A stretch of 64,000 nt of DNA from Polyporus tsugae (GCA_024305745.1 JAHRBS010000007.1:2542001-2606000), one strand, 5' to 3'; counted from the stretch's first letter, positions 21,501 to 33,280 are shown. Numbers and translations are program-made. Notes: a model not told the origin generated them from the sequence alone.

Positions 21501-23640
21501 GACTGTGTGCCGCGCGTTCATCAAGAGGTGGCCGAACTTGATCGGGAACTTCGTTTGGTACGCTCGTCACCTCATGTCGGAGTCCTGAGTCTGAATCCAG
21601 TATAGCGACGCAATCGAGTCCACCATCACGCTCATGGAGAAGATGAACTATCATCAGAATGGCGATGACATCCTCATAGAGCAAACGAAAAATTTCTTAT
21701 GCACCACCCTCGGCTTGTACGTTATTTCGTTTGGCGGTTTCCCACAAACCACTGAACCCCTCTTCAGGTATGCTTTCAGCGGAGTCTTCTATCTGCTATG
21801 CAAAGTATGTTTATCCCTACTTGCCTTGTCCTGGCAACTAATGTGGGCATGCCTCTTAGCGTCGCCGTGCCCCGGAGTTCTTTGCCATCATCAAGAACAT
21901 CGTCGGTCCACTTGTGAAAGCGGAGCGTAACCCTCATCCACACGAGAATCTACGGGACGCTCTACTGCGCGACACGTTGGCAAGGACAGTTGAAGGCGAC
22001 GACGAGGCTCTACAGACAGTCATCGACAACGTCAACACGTATGTCGAAGTTGTCCATCACACGGATTACTCCCTTCTTTTGATGCAATGTGGGTCAGCCG
22101 CTCGTCATCGCCGCTGATAACTCCAACCTCCAAGACTAATGAACTTGAACAATTAGTCGTTGGCATCAGCCTAGCCAACCTGACGCGGAAGACCGCCGAC
22201 CTTCATCATGCGCGTTTCGATCCTAGCCCTTTACTCTTATTGGCATGCACTCTCATCCAGCACAACAAGGCAAACAGCCGGGTAAGACATTTCTCAAGCA
22301 GTCTTACTGCCGTCTGATGTTAGGTCCAGGATCTGCTGCTATACCTGGAGACTCTTCTGAGGTCCTCCCTGCTTCGCTGCAACGTCTCGGTGGCTAGCTT
22401 GCGGCGGGTTCTCCATGTCACCACCACGCTCTATCGCAGAGCTGCCGCCAAGGCCGGGCAGGCGAACTCGGAGAATTCCCTCGTGAACCCCATCACGTCG
22501 GCCATGTACGAGATCGCGAGGGACGGTTTGAACGGCAAGGCGCGTGTGACCCCTGCGACGCTAACGGCTCTAGTCGAGGTAAGCAACGCGCGAAGGGCGA
22601 AGGACAAATTGTTGACGTTACGACCACAGGCTTTGACACTCACTCCGGATCGCGGCAGCGCGAAAGTAACCTTTATACCACTAGAGTCCCAGCTCACCCT
22701 GGCGCACGACGGCCTCGGGTATCTGCACCACGAGAGCACGGTAGACGGGTTGATGCAGTCCGATTTCATCACCTCGCAAGCCGTTGCGAAGATGATCATG
22801 CAGGGTGCTGAGGTTCAACCCTCGCTCCTGGGAGGTCTCGCGGTCAGTCCTCCCTTCTCCTAACTTTTGCCCGCCGCTTATATTCCGATGCTGCAGAAAA
22901 CCCCCATCACGGTTCGCGTATGGAACATCCTTGCGTTGGCAGCGCTGTCGCGGCCATCCGGGTCGTCCGCCGCGCTCCTGTTCGAGCACTTCCCCATCTT
23001 CACGCACGCCTACTTCACTTCGCTTCAACCGTACCAGACCGTGCATACTCCCGACAGTTCGGATGCCCAGGACCACGCCCATGCGAATATCAGCACTGCC
23101 TATGCGTCTATCAAGCTGTGGCTCCTTCTCGCACGCAAGGCCGCGAGCGAACACCCGGGCGTCGACGCGAGCGGCGCCCTCCAGGACGGCGAGGGATTGG
23201 CGGCGAATATGGTGTGGAACGAGCTCTGGCCGCCCTTCGAGACGATCATCACCGCGTTTGAGGGGGACGCTCGGTCCGGCACCGTCTCGCCGCTCGCATC
23301 GAACATCTGGACGTCCATCGCGGACCTTTTCCTCTTCGTGCGCCAATCCCGGTCTGTCATTGCATTGGATACGGCAGTCCCAGCTCGTATATTGGATCGC
23401 CTGAAAGGTGTCGTTCGTGGAGAATCCAAGGTGCGTTGACTCAAGTTTTCCGGTCAATAGAACAAACTGACGGTGCTCGCACAGGTTTTAAGGGTAGTGA
23501 GAAGCTTGAAGGATGCACCTCCAGATGGCTCTCTTGACCACTTCGTCAACCAACTGTTGACTGAAATTACCGCCGAGGAGAAGCTGCAGGCTGCGAAGCG
23601 TCAGATGAACATGGAAAGGGGTAGAAGGGTCGCGAGCTAA
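15592..23640 (+). CDS. Giant C1-type zinc-finger protein, possibly UNC80-related
   Basis: A single spliced gene of about 20 introns, about 2,300 residues. Exons from MATPNAPTLRVD (15592) to the final NMERGRRVAS (stop 23638-23640) can be joined in frame at every boundary checked between about 19.6 and 23.6 kb. After a disordered N-terminus (about 150 residues) come long helical, repeat-like stretches. At about 17.34-17.73 kb lie a Cys/His module (CHSCANTIEGFGLLCPMC) and a phorbol-ester/C1-like finger: H-(x12)-CFVC, CGSC, H and C in C1 spacing. The rest is alpha-helical HEAT-like sequence without a catalytic motif. One intron, 20906-20961, uses a GC donor (CAG/GCAAGT). Known: large UNC80-type scaffolds of cation channels have this size and a helical-solenoid architecture, and some fungal proteins are annotated that way; this link is a guess. 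Other options are a lipid-responsive scaffold of unknown role. Confidence 0.85.
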
Positions 23641-23719
23641 CCATGTCGCCTGCGCATTTGTCAGTACCAGTTTGGTAGAGTAGATATTACTAAGTAGTTC
23701 CTGTATTGTAGGTTGTACA

Positions 23720-24098
23720 TTATGAGCCTTTCTTACGCATCCCACGCAGCTTCGCCGCACGATTATCAGCGATGATGCGCGTGCCTAGGAACAATCCGAT
23801 GGCTGAGATGCCGAGAATGACGATGAGGGAGACGATTCGCAATGCCCATTCCCTTGCTGGGAACCAATCATGGATTGGACTGTCCTCGTCGAAGACAGGC
23901 TGGATGAATACATAAGCGAAGCGTGATGGCCCATAAATGTAGTGTGCCCACCAACAACAAAGTCCAAAACGTGTAATACAAAAACGTGGTAGCTGCGAAT
24001 AACAGCATTAGGCTGCCACAGGCTCTGTCACTCAGTGGCTGCGACCCATGCACGTTAGGTTATCTGCAAGGCTGGCACTGTAGTTACTCTCTTACCAT
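23720..24098 (-). CDS. DPM2: Dolichol-phosphate mannose synthase regulatory subunit DPM2
   Basis: Small two-helix ER membrane protein that stabilises dolichol-phosphate-mannose synthase, the mannose donor enzyme for N-glycans, O-mannosylation and GPI anchors. Exons 24096-24098 (ATG only), 23952-24038 and 23720-23899 (minus) give 89 residues, the usual length. Sequence: M-PLSDRACGSLMLLFAATTF with a first helix continuing FLYYTFWTLLL, then PVFDEDSPIHDWFPAREW in the lumenal loop, then helix two IVSLIVILGISAIGLFLG and a basic tail RAAKLRGMRKKGS. The motif DEDSPIHDWFPAREWA is diagnostic. The two introns are 57 and 52 bases, with a CTAACG branch in the first. None of the three exons is visible as a long open frame, so it is easily missed. 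Converges with the C1-protein gene (79 bases between stops) and diverges from OST3/6. Confidence 0.94.
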
Positions 24099-24400
24099 TT
24101 GATTAATTCGATGGCGTATCCGCCGTCTATGAGTATCAAAATTGCCTGGGATTGGAATTGCGCTGCGGACCCGAGCCTCCTGTGTTAAGTTGGGTGTCTT
24201 ACAGGGAGGAATTGTGCACCTCTTGGCTGGAGTCGTGACGGTGGGGGGCGTTGAGTATAGGACCTATTTATAGGATGCAATGACGCCTGTAAGCGCCGAT
24301 GCAGTGGGACACGTCGCGTCGCGCGCAGCACTGGCCTGAGCCTGAGCCTGAGCCTGAGCTGGTCGCGTCCAAGCTTGTTCTCCGTTCACCGTCTCCAGCC
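24099..24400. promoter_or_regulatory. Divergent promoter shared by DPM2 and OST3/OST6
   Basis: The 302 bases between the two start codons must carry both promoters and leaders. It has four tandem copies of CCTGAG at 24335-24358 close to the OST3 start and an AT-rich CCTATTTATAGG segment at about 24262-24274 that could serve as a TATA-type element for OST3. Confidence 0.6.
24335..24358. repeat. Short tandem repeat, CCTGAG x4
   Basis: Four perfect copies of the hexamer CCTGAG, probably in the 5' untranslated leader of OST3/6. A hexamer array does not alter a reading frame here and no role is known. Confidence 0.9.
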
Positions 24401-25662
24401 ATGCTCTTGCTGCCCCTTCTCGCTCTTTTCTCACTTCCCTTCTCTCTGGCAGCAATCTCCGCCGAGTCAGCTCACGAAAAGCTCCTCAAGCTCGCCGCAT
24501 CCAACAATGGCCTCGTCAAGCTCGACGATAGCCTCTACGGGCTCTTGACGCACCCCAAGCGTACTTGGTCCGCCAGCATCCACCTGACTGCCATGGACCC
24601 CAAGAGGAGATGCACGCCGTGCAAGTGAGCAGCCTACTGTCGTACTCCGTTGCCCAAGTCTGTAACTGCATTCAGGGAATTTGACCCTTCGTTCTCCGCG
24701 GTCGCCAAAGCATGGTCCAAGGTCCCCCAGGCTCAGCGGGACACCCACTTCTTCGCAACGGCAGACTTTGACAACACCATGGGCACCTTCCAGAAGGTGG
24801 GTAGCCTTATTGCGCCTATCCCCGCCTAAGTGCTTACGTGCGGCCAAATGCAGCTCGGCCTCCAATCCGCCCCCGTAGTCCATATCCACCTCGCAGCCGA
24901 AGGCGACCGCCGCCCCGCAAGTGGACGCAACGCTCCCATTGTCTATGACTTCTCCAAGTACGTCCCTCCCTCTCCCATTTCTACCATACCAAGCATGCAT
25001 CCTGACCCCCGCCCCGCAGCGGCTTCGACGCAGGCCCGCTCGCCGAGCAGCTCTCCGCCTACACCCCCGTCCCGATCCCGTACAGGGCCCCGATCGACTA
25101 TGCCAAATACGGCACCGCCGCCGGCGTCGCCCTCATCGTCCTCTCCGGCATCCGCTTCCTCCTGCCCATCCTGCGCTCGCGCTGGGCCTGGGCGGCCGGC
25201 ACCGTCCTCACCTCGCTGGTCATGACCGCCGGCTTCATGTTCGTGCGCATCCGCGGCATGCCCTCGAGCGGCGCGAACGGTCAGTGGATCGCGCCCGGGT
25301 ACCAGAACCAGTTCGGGCAGGAGGTCCAGGTCGTGTCCTTCATCTGTGCGTATATGCATGCGCTGCGCTCCCCTCTCCAAGCGCCGCATACATTCGGGGA
25401 ACTGACTTGGATGCTCCTTCCTTCTAGATGGGCTGCTATCGGCGGCATTCCTCATGCTCACCCTTGTCACGCCGTACCAAACGCACGCCTACCGCCAGCG
25501 GTTGCAAGTGTACCTGTGGTCAGGTGTCATCTTCGTCATGTTCTCTGTCCTCATCTCCCTCTTCCGCATCAAGAACCGGGGTGAGTCTCCTTTGTATCGT
25601 TCGCCCTCGACTGTGCTGACTGATTCTTGCTATCAGGCTACCCATTCAAACTCTTACTGTAG
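24401..25662 (+). CDS. OST3: Oligosaccharyltransferase subunit OST3/OST6
   Basis: Thioredoxin-like subunit of the ER oligosaccharyltransferase that forms transient mixed disulfides with substrates so that nearby sites get glycosylated. Six exons (24401-24624, 24676-24796, 24854-24957, 25020-25345, 25428-25580, 25637-25662) give 317 residues. A signal peptide covers residues 1-18 (LLLPLLALFSLPFSLAAISA). The lumenal domain has RTWSASIHLTAMDPKRRCTPC with the CxxC redox motif at residues 71-74, then AKAWSKVPQAQRDTHFFATADFDN (split here for length) and the cis-Pro region QSAPVVHIHLAA. Four transmembrane helices follow, and the protein ends RGYPFKLLL, the typical Ost3/Ost6 end. The fungal sequence does not tell OST3 from OST6; animals call this MAGT1/TUSC3. 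It shares a promoter with DPM2 and converges with SEC16. Confidence 0.95.
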
Positions 25663-25893
25663 ACAGCACTGGGCATGTAAAACGCGTTGTTCCAAATCTA
25701 TCTACTACTGCATCATCGCGGGAGGACGTACAGTACGTGTGCTATGAGCATTCACCGCAATATCATAATAGTGGCCAGTCCAATCGACCCAATGTCGAGA
25801 TATCGATACAGTCGAACAGAGGCAAAGAATAATTGCAAGAGGGGGAGATTGCAAGCACAAGAACAGTTGAATGTACGGAGTTGGAGAATGTAT

Positions 25894-28800
25894 CTAGCTT
25901 GAGCCCTCTTGTTGGAAGACGTCCACGTATCGACTGCGGACGTTCCGCTTCGCCGCCGCACCTCTCCCTCTGCCAGTTGGCGGTCCGTTCCCTGGGGGCG
26001 GGGTACCCGACATCGGCATGGGCGAGGGAGGTGCCAAGGGCTGGTCGGTGGCATCGCTTGGGACGAGGTTCGAGCGAACACGGGTCGGCGGTCTCCGAGG
26101 GGGCTCGGAGGTCAAGTCGATCGCGCCAGCCGTGGCGGGGCGAGTGGGGGGTGGCCCGCCTGCCAATGGCGAAGACGGCGGAGGCCCTGCGCCGAGTGAC
26201 CTGCTCGGCGACGCGGTCTGTGCACGCGGAGGTGGCGGCGGGGCAGCAGGTTTGGACTCCGTCGCACTCGTCTGCGGATCCGGCTCTGTGAGCGCACGAA
26301 CCGAGCTCAGGAATACATGCATCACTCACGGTGTTGTTGACCCACTTGCCGAGTTCCTTGTCGAAGTAGAACGAGGACTGCTCGCCGAGGTTGGCCTTGA
26401 CGGGAGCAGGAGAGCTGTCGTTGCGCTTCCAGAGTCGGCTGAGCCATCCGGAGGGGGCGGCCCCCTTGACCTCGGCTGCGAAATAGTATAAGCGTCTGAA
26501 CACGACTGACATTTGTTGCGGACATACCTGACGTCTCCAGTCCCGCCGCCTTCGGCTTCTCTTCTTGCTTACCCTGAGATGCCCCCGCAGTAGCGTCACC
26601 ATTCTCGACTGCCTGGGCCGTCTTCTTGGACGAGTTTCCGAGCCCAAGGTCGTCGTCGTGGTCATCGTCGAAGTGATTCTGCGCAGCGCGAGGCATCGGA
26701 CTTCCCGTCGCTGTCGGGGTCATGGACAACATCGGGTCGTCCATCAACGAGATGAACCCAGAATTCGACGTCGAGGACGACGGCTGCTCGTCCATGTGCC
26801 CGAACGATGACGCCGTGGGTGTGGACACGTCCGACTCGGATGCGCCCCACCACGAGTCCGTCCTGGGGGGTTTTGAGTTGCCCGCCGAGGACACGTCACC
26901 ATGGGAATGGCTGTCCTTGGACTGATCAAAGCTAGCCGTAGGGGCGTATCCATTCCCATAGCCATATGGCCCTCGTGCCTGTCCATTGGACGCAGCATCA
27001 GCAAAGGCTGCAGCATTCGCGGACGCAACCCGAGCAATTGGGGACCCTCTACGCTGTTGCTGGAAAGGACGTACATGGTCCATGGCCGATGTTGCCCTGT
27101 TGATTTGAAGGTGCGACCTCGAGGGAGGACGATTGACCGCCATCGCGGATCCTGTGCGGAACGGAGGCGCTGGTACAGGTGGCACCTCCGTCAGGTCAGT
27201 GACAGACTGATGGGGTGATGGGTAGGCGGATGTGGTCGTAGAAGATATCGAGCTGTAGTTCGCAAACGGTCCACGGAACGACTGTTGCTGATGCTCCATG
27301 CCCTTCGATTCCTCCGGCCGAGGCGAATTGTCCTCCCCAGCGATGAACTTCGTGAAACGACCTTCGAGCCAGTTACCAATGCTGTCCAGACTAGGCTTTG
27401 CCATCTTGCCTCCTATCCACGACGCGGACTTGTCTAATTGTGGCGCTGCAGTGAGTCGGTCGGAGAGGTTCTTCAACTGCTTGACAAACGTGATGTTGAG
27501 TACGGGCGAGCCACGGTTGAGGCAAGAAGTGATCGCCTCGCAGTATCTGTACGATCAGAAATCAACGTATGGTCCCGAAACAAACGATTGGAAGAAAGAC
27601 TACCTGTTAGCCAGTTGGACATGCCCGATCTCGGCAAGTGATGCCGCGCGAATGAGTCGGTATGGTTGCAAGTGCGGCAGGCCCACGAAGGCCTCCTGGC
27701 CCTTGGCGGGTGTGGCGAGCGACATAGCGAACTCCAGGATCTCTGAGAAGACGATCGGGTCTGGGTCTTTGTAAAAGGTGGACGAATGCGCGGGAGGGGG
27801 GCCACCGAGCAGCACCAACTTGGAAGTACCGCCAATACCGCCGATAGGCGGAGAGAGAAGGTAACTGAAAGGAGTGAGTTTCTCGCCCATTTACAACAGA
27901 AAGAGGATGATATGCACCATGCGTGTGCTGCCTCAGTCCATTGGTGTGCAGCCAGCTGGTCACCCAACGCGGTCAACGCCTGCGACGACTCCGGCGTCGA
28001 TGGGTTCGACAAGATCATCGAGGCAGTCTGCGCCCAGGAGGCCAACACATCCTGCGAAATGTTGAGCGGATGCGTTATTGGGAAGTTGGGCGACACCGGG
28101 GTGATGGACAACTGCGGCTGGGGGATCTGCAGCGCGTTCTGGCCGTGTTGCAGCAGGTTGCTTGGGTGAACCAGCTCTTGGACTATCCGAAAACGTTGTC
28201 AGCGAAATCATTCCACACGGTACAAGATGCTCCGCACCTGCAGCTGCGCCGTTCCCGCTGAACAGGCTGTACGCAACCCGAAGAGGCTCTCTGCCATCTT
28301 TGCCATCCTGAGGCTGCGCAGGATCGTGCACAAGCTCAGCGCGAATCCACTCCGTCACGACGTCCTTCCAACACTCCTTGTCTACGCTGCTCGCGATCAA
28401 CAGAGCGTGGGCCCACAACTTCTCGTCGGCGGCATAGTGACAAGCACCACGACGGTCACCGCGAGCCAGTAGATCCGAGATCTTGTCGAGTTGTGAAGCG
28501 CGAACTGAGGACTGGCTCACCACTTGATCCCCGAGGTTGGGAAGCGTAGAAGTCAAGGAAGAGTAGTTGGACAGATGCTCCGTTGAAGTTGCTGGAATCA
28601 AGCTCGTACTGAGAGATCCCTCAGGCGAAGACGAAACTCCCTGCTGGGGCACCAACGCGGCACGAATCGCAGCGTCAACTTGGGCGCTATAATTATGTGT
28701 CAGCCCTGGGACAGCATGCCACGAAAGGCTGTATCTACTCACTTGCCACTCAACCGACCGTCGTTCTCGACCATGGCTTTCAGCAACATGACCAGTACAC

Positions 28801-31491
28801 GCTTCGCCTCCGCACGGCTCTTGTCCACGGATCCAGCACGATGGTATCCAAGCCCGCCGCTGATCTCCTCCGCCCTCTCCTCCAGGTACTTGATCACGCG
28901 AGCCTTCTTCGCCTTGAGTGCCTGTGCACCAGTACGAACCAGGCTTGCCGTGGGGGAGCCAGGGTCAGAGTACAACGGTCCAGGGTATGAGGCGGCAGAG
29001 GTGTCGAGGACCGACTCCGGGATCACTTCGTGGAGAAGCTGTATCTTGATATCCGTGGACTGTCGTGAAGAAAGCGCGACGTCGAACCCAGTGTTCATGT
29101 TGGCGCCGTGGAAGCAGGTCACCAGCTTGCCGCCGAACCCAAAGCTAATCACAGGTATGCGGGCGGACGTCCGTCCAAGTGGGTCGTTGGTACCCAGCAA
29201 AGAGGGAGAGGGCGCGTAGGTCGAGTGGGTGTGTGGCGCCAAAGCGACCACCTGGCCGCCTGAGCGATCGTAGACCGCCGCAGGATGAGTACCACTAGCC
29301 GTAAAGGACGAGGGCTGTGTGGGGAGCGTGAAGCTACCATACGCGTGCTCGCTGGACTGGCGAGCAGACTGCCGCGAAGGTGCATACGGGTCGGCGGCTG
29401 ACGTTGTCGAGTAAACAGAACCGTTCGACCCCTGCCGTCCGTGCGCGGCTTGCTTCTCGGCTGGCGCGTATGAGTCATACGCGTTCTGTTTAGTAAATGA
29501 CCGTACTGAACCAGTTGGCGAAGTAGCACGCTTGGGATCATAGGCGGACTGGTGGTCATATTGGCTGGAGAAGGTGGACCTTCGCGACTGGCTAGACAGA
29601 GGGCGGCTGACCGGTGTAGACTTCGTAATAGAGTCCCGCCTCGGGGGTTCGTACGGGTGCTTGTGTATTGAATGCACTGAGGACGTCCCTGGTGACTTGG
29701 CCCTATCGGACGCGTTCGACTTGGCCGGGACGTACGGGTCATACGTCGTGGCTGGCGGCTGGCCGACCAAAGGAGGAACAGCTCGCGGAGGTGACTTTGC
29801 CCGCTCCAGAGGAGAGCTCAACGAAGGAAGGTGGCTTGGCTGCGCTGACCATGCAGGATCGTCATCAGGACGTAAGCCCGCCGACATCGATTGGGGAGAC
29901 GATGTAACGGCCGCCGGTGTCGCAGATTCATACGGTGTGGCTTGCAATTCCTCCTCGTCTACCTCAGGAATCGTTTCGCGCACCGGCGACCCGACCTTTG
30001 CCTCAAAACCATTCAGCGGAGAATGTGCGTATTCGGCTTCAGAAACCTCGTGGACGGAGACAGGAGGGGGTGAGTAAGGACTTGCCGCTTCCGGGTGGTT
30101 GGGTGTGTACGCTGCAGGCGCATACGTGTCATTCACCTTTGGGAGTCCTTCTTGCGAATAGACGACGGCAGCTTGTGCAACTTCGTCGTATGGACCGCTC
30201 GCACCATACGTGGCAGGGGAACTGTATGAGGGTTGGTAACCCGCGTGGTTCACGGTTCCATTAACGGCGGGCACATGCGGTCCCGATGAGGTGGGCTGTG
30301 GTGGCGCTTGCAAAGCCGAATGACTGTCGCGACGCGGAGGTACAGAATACGCGAGTGGATCAGGAGTCCTACGAGGAGGGAGTGAAGAATGTCCGTGCGG
30401 GTCAGGAGTCCTGCGAGGTGGAGGCATGGACTGAGGGGTTAATGTGGTCCGCGGCGGCGGCGAAACGGGAGACTGGGAGCTGTACGACGCTTGTCGGGGA
30501 GGACCCGATGCATGCCTGGTCTTCGGCGGGGGTATGGGAGGGTCGAACGCGTTTGCGGTCTTAGGGCGATACTGTGTAACAGTTACCGCTGGCGGTGGAG
30601 CAGGAGGGGCGGATGAAATCGGCGCTGGGGGAGAGGGTACAGGGACAGTAGAAGGAGCATACGTGGATGTATGAGAAGCGGCCGCGCCCCCATACGGGTA
30701 GGTCTGCTGTATAGCAGGTGCGGATGGAGCGGTAGTGTAGGAAGGCTGGTAAGGGTTGTGGGTTGAAGGCGCCGACGCTTTCGCACCCTGAGAAGAGGGC
30801 TCGTAACTGGACTGTGTTTGCGCGGACCTGTAAGGGTCATAGGCGGAAGTCAAATATGACCCGCTCTGCATGGCCGGAGCCTTCTGGGCCGTGGCAACTG
30901 GAGCGTATGCTGAGGCGGTTGAGCTCGTAGCGGGACCGTACGCCGAAGGGTTTGTGGCTGGAGTATATGCTGAAGTCCCCTGGGTGTATGGGGCATAGGA
31001 TTGCTGAGACGCGTAGCCGGCCTGTTGCCCATACGAAGGTTCATAGGCTGGAGCAGCCGTGTAAGGGTATGCGGGCATGAATGCGTGGATGAAAACTTAC
31101 CTGAGGCGTTCTGCGCGGTCGGCTGATTGTACGCATTACTCTGGCCGTACCGACTGTGTTGAGCATATGTCCCGTTCGATTGACCATAGGTCGTTCGGTC
31201 CGTGTACGCGGGCCCATATGCGGTAGACGCGGTGTTGTCATAGGCGTAGGACTGCTGGCCCGAGGAATCGTACCACGTCTGTTGTGCATTCGCTTGCGCT
31301 ATGCTTGAACCAGTTCCATCGACGGGGAACTCGTCTGTAGATGAGCCAAACAGATCAGAGACAGCATTTGAAGCCTGAGTCGTGCCGTTGGGCTCATTGT
31401 CCCGGGTGTCACCACCGAGCGCAGCAGAAAATGGGTCGAGGGAGGAGTCGGGGGCACCAAAAAGGTCTGCGGCCTCGCCAGCGGTGGACAT
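25894..31491 (-). CDS. SEC16: COPII coat assembly scaffold SEC16
   Basis: Peripheral ER protein that organises exit sites and recruits Sec12/Sar1 and Sec23/24/13/31. Several introns; about 1,740 residues. The N-terminal part is disordered and very rich in Tyr, Pro, Ser, Gln and Thr, with YAP, YDPY and SAY-type units (MSTAGEAADLFGAPDSSLDP at the start). The central conserved domain begins IPVISFGFGGKLVTCFHG, the classic Sec16 start, and passes through ARVIKYLEERAEEI to the helical ACE1 element (DKISDLLARGDRRGACHYA, KLWAHALLIASSVDKECWK, LRVAYSLFSGNGAAA, DVLASWAQTASMILSNPS). Conserved downstream pieces are KPSLDSIGNWLEGRFTKFIA and GWLSRLWKRN with KANLGEQSSFYFDKELGKWV, and the end KRNVRSRYVDVFQQEGSS. 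Start and stop are therefore both well supported. The minus-strand direction is convergent with OST3/6. Confidence 0.95.
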
Positions 31492-31804
31492 TGCGAAGTT
31501 GGCCCAGCCAGAACCAAGATGACAAGTAGGCGAGACGGAAGGAGAAAAGCTCGAGCCGGTGGAGTGACGATGCAGAGGGATCGAAGGAGAGGCTTGGAGA
31601 CGTATTTGGTCTAGTTTGCCCGACCACGTATGTCCGCCCCGGCCCGTCGACGTGCTCGGGTCTCAATCTTCCTACTTATCGTCCCCCACTCGCGTGATGA
31701 TGATGACGGCGGACGACTACCTCCTGCGCGCGATGATCCATTTGGCATTTCCCAAGGAACCAGAACACACGATTTATAACATTACTACCGCCGTGTACGC
31801 AACG
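31492..31804. other. SEC16 promoter region and RPAP3-like 3' region
   Basis: About 310 bases between the SEC16 start and the stop of the next minus-strand gene. It serves as SEC16 promoter and leader. No motif or gene is recognised. Confidence 0.55.
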
Positions 31805-33280
31805 TCAATGACAACCCCAGGCACTCCTTGACCCATCCTCCTTCCGCTTGTCCATCTCGCCTTCCACACCATCCCCGCGCGACCGTCCAAGTAAATCCCA
31901 GACGACCTGGGCATCCGCACGCTCGTTTGCACTCATCATCAACGACACCGTAGTGAAGCGCGGGACGCGCGGGAGGTTCACCATATAAGCGCGCACGACG
32001 GGGATGCGCTCCGAGTCCTCTCGGCCAGCTTCGAGCGCTGTGCGAAGACTGTGCAGAATGGCAGCCAGAAGGGATGCACTCAAAGAGGTTTTGAACAGTA
32101 CGGGTAGCCGCGTTGCCGGGATTTGCTGGACGTACCATTATCAGTTGGATGATCAATGGCTATGGGGACGTTACTCACGCGAAGCACATCCCATCGTTCC
32201 TCCTCGGTCGTCAGTTCATTCCAGATCCGTGTGAACGCAACGAGTGTCTCTGGGATCTCCCGTTTGGGCGCGTTTACGTTGCCGTTGGAAGGACTGGAAG
32301 CATAGAAGAGGCTAGACTTGCCATCCGACCTGAATATGCCGCCTCTTGGCCTCAGTTCTTCTCGAGCAGCTTTCGCTTCGCGGAAGGTCTGCAGAGGCGG
32401 CTTCGGAACAGTGGACGCATCTGGGGCAGTAAAGGCAGAGGAAGGGCCACTTGTGGGAGGTTGTGACACCGCAGATGGTGGGGACGGAGATTTACCGAGC
32501 GGCCGAGAAGAGACGGCAGTCAGCAGTCCCGTATCGGTGGTCAAACTCTGTGTCGCTCCTGAAGTAGCTGAATTATGTCCTGCACCAGGTTCAACTATAG
32601 TGATTGGGATGCGTCGACGCTTGGGGGGAGTCGCAACTGCTGGAGCCGGTGTGGAAATATCAACGGGTTTCCTCTTTGCGAGATATCGGTGAGGAAGGAA
32701 CCCGACAGAACGTCACGGCGGTACGCACATTCTTTGGCGTGACAGGGACGTTTTCCAGGGCATCTCGAACCCTACCCAGTTCCTGCTTCACAGAATCGTT
32801 GGAAGGCTCTAGTTTCAAGGCTTCCTGAAGGTCTGGGGGTTGCCTTCGTCCTCAACCATGATGGTCGGTCGCGGAAGGCGTGTACTACGTACCAGACTCC
32901 GCTTCTTCTAGCTTCTGTAAAGCCACCCTAGCCTGCCCTCTCCGAAAATAGCCTTTGACGTTCTTTTTATCGAGTCGTATAACCGCATCACAGTCTCGTT
33001 CAGCGTCTTCGTTCCTGGCAAACACATGAGCATACTTCGAAGCGGCGCAAGCAGGGTGGTTGGCACGCACTCACTTGCCAAGTTTGAGGTATGCAGCAGC
33101 TCGGTTCAGGGGATATGTTGGATTTGATGGATCGGCAAGAAAGGCAGCGGTATAATGGCCGATAGCGGTGGGGAAGTCGCCAGCTTTGAAGGCAGCATTG
33201 CCCTACTGACGTCCGTCCAAGAACCATGACTGTGGTAGATGAGCACCATAACGCACCTTTTCCTTCTCATTCTGTGCCAT
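31805..33280 (-). CDS. RPAP3: RPAP3-like TPR cochaperone (R2TP complex)
   Basis: Six exons on the minus strand, about 395 residues. N-terminal TPR domain: MAQNEKEK-GNAAFKAGDFPTAIG, YPLNRAAAYLKLGK, NEDAERDCDAVIRLD, KKNVKGYFRRGQARVAL, EEAESDLQEALKLEPSN. The residues typical of the Hsp90-clamp (K/N on the first helix, the N in LNRAAA, the K and R in KGYFRRGQAR) are present. A Pro/Ser/Thr linker with a KRRRIP basic patch follows, then a C-terminal RPAP3_C monad: ETLVAFTRIWNELTTEEERW, QIPATRLPVLFKTSL, LHSLRTALEAG, YMVNLPRVPRFTTVSLMMS. Known: RPAP3/Tah1 links Hsp90 to the R2TP complex for assembly of RNA polymerases, box C/D snoRNPs and PIKKs. Yeast Tah1 lacks the C-terminal domain; animal RPAP3 has two TPR domains; here one TPR domain plus the C-terminal domain. 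Confidence 0.88.

Noticed and set aside
22681..23457. 258-residue minus-strand open frame
   Set aside because: It is the complement of coding exons of the giant C1 gene; composition is Arg/Gly/Glu-biased as expected for such a shadow.
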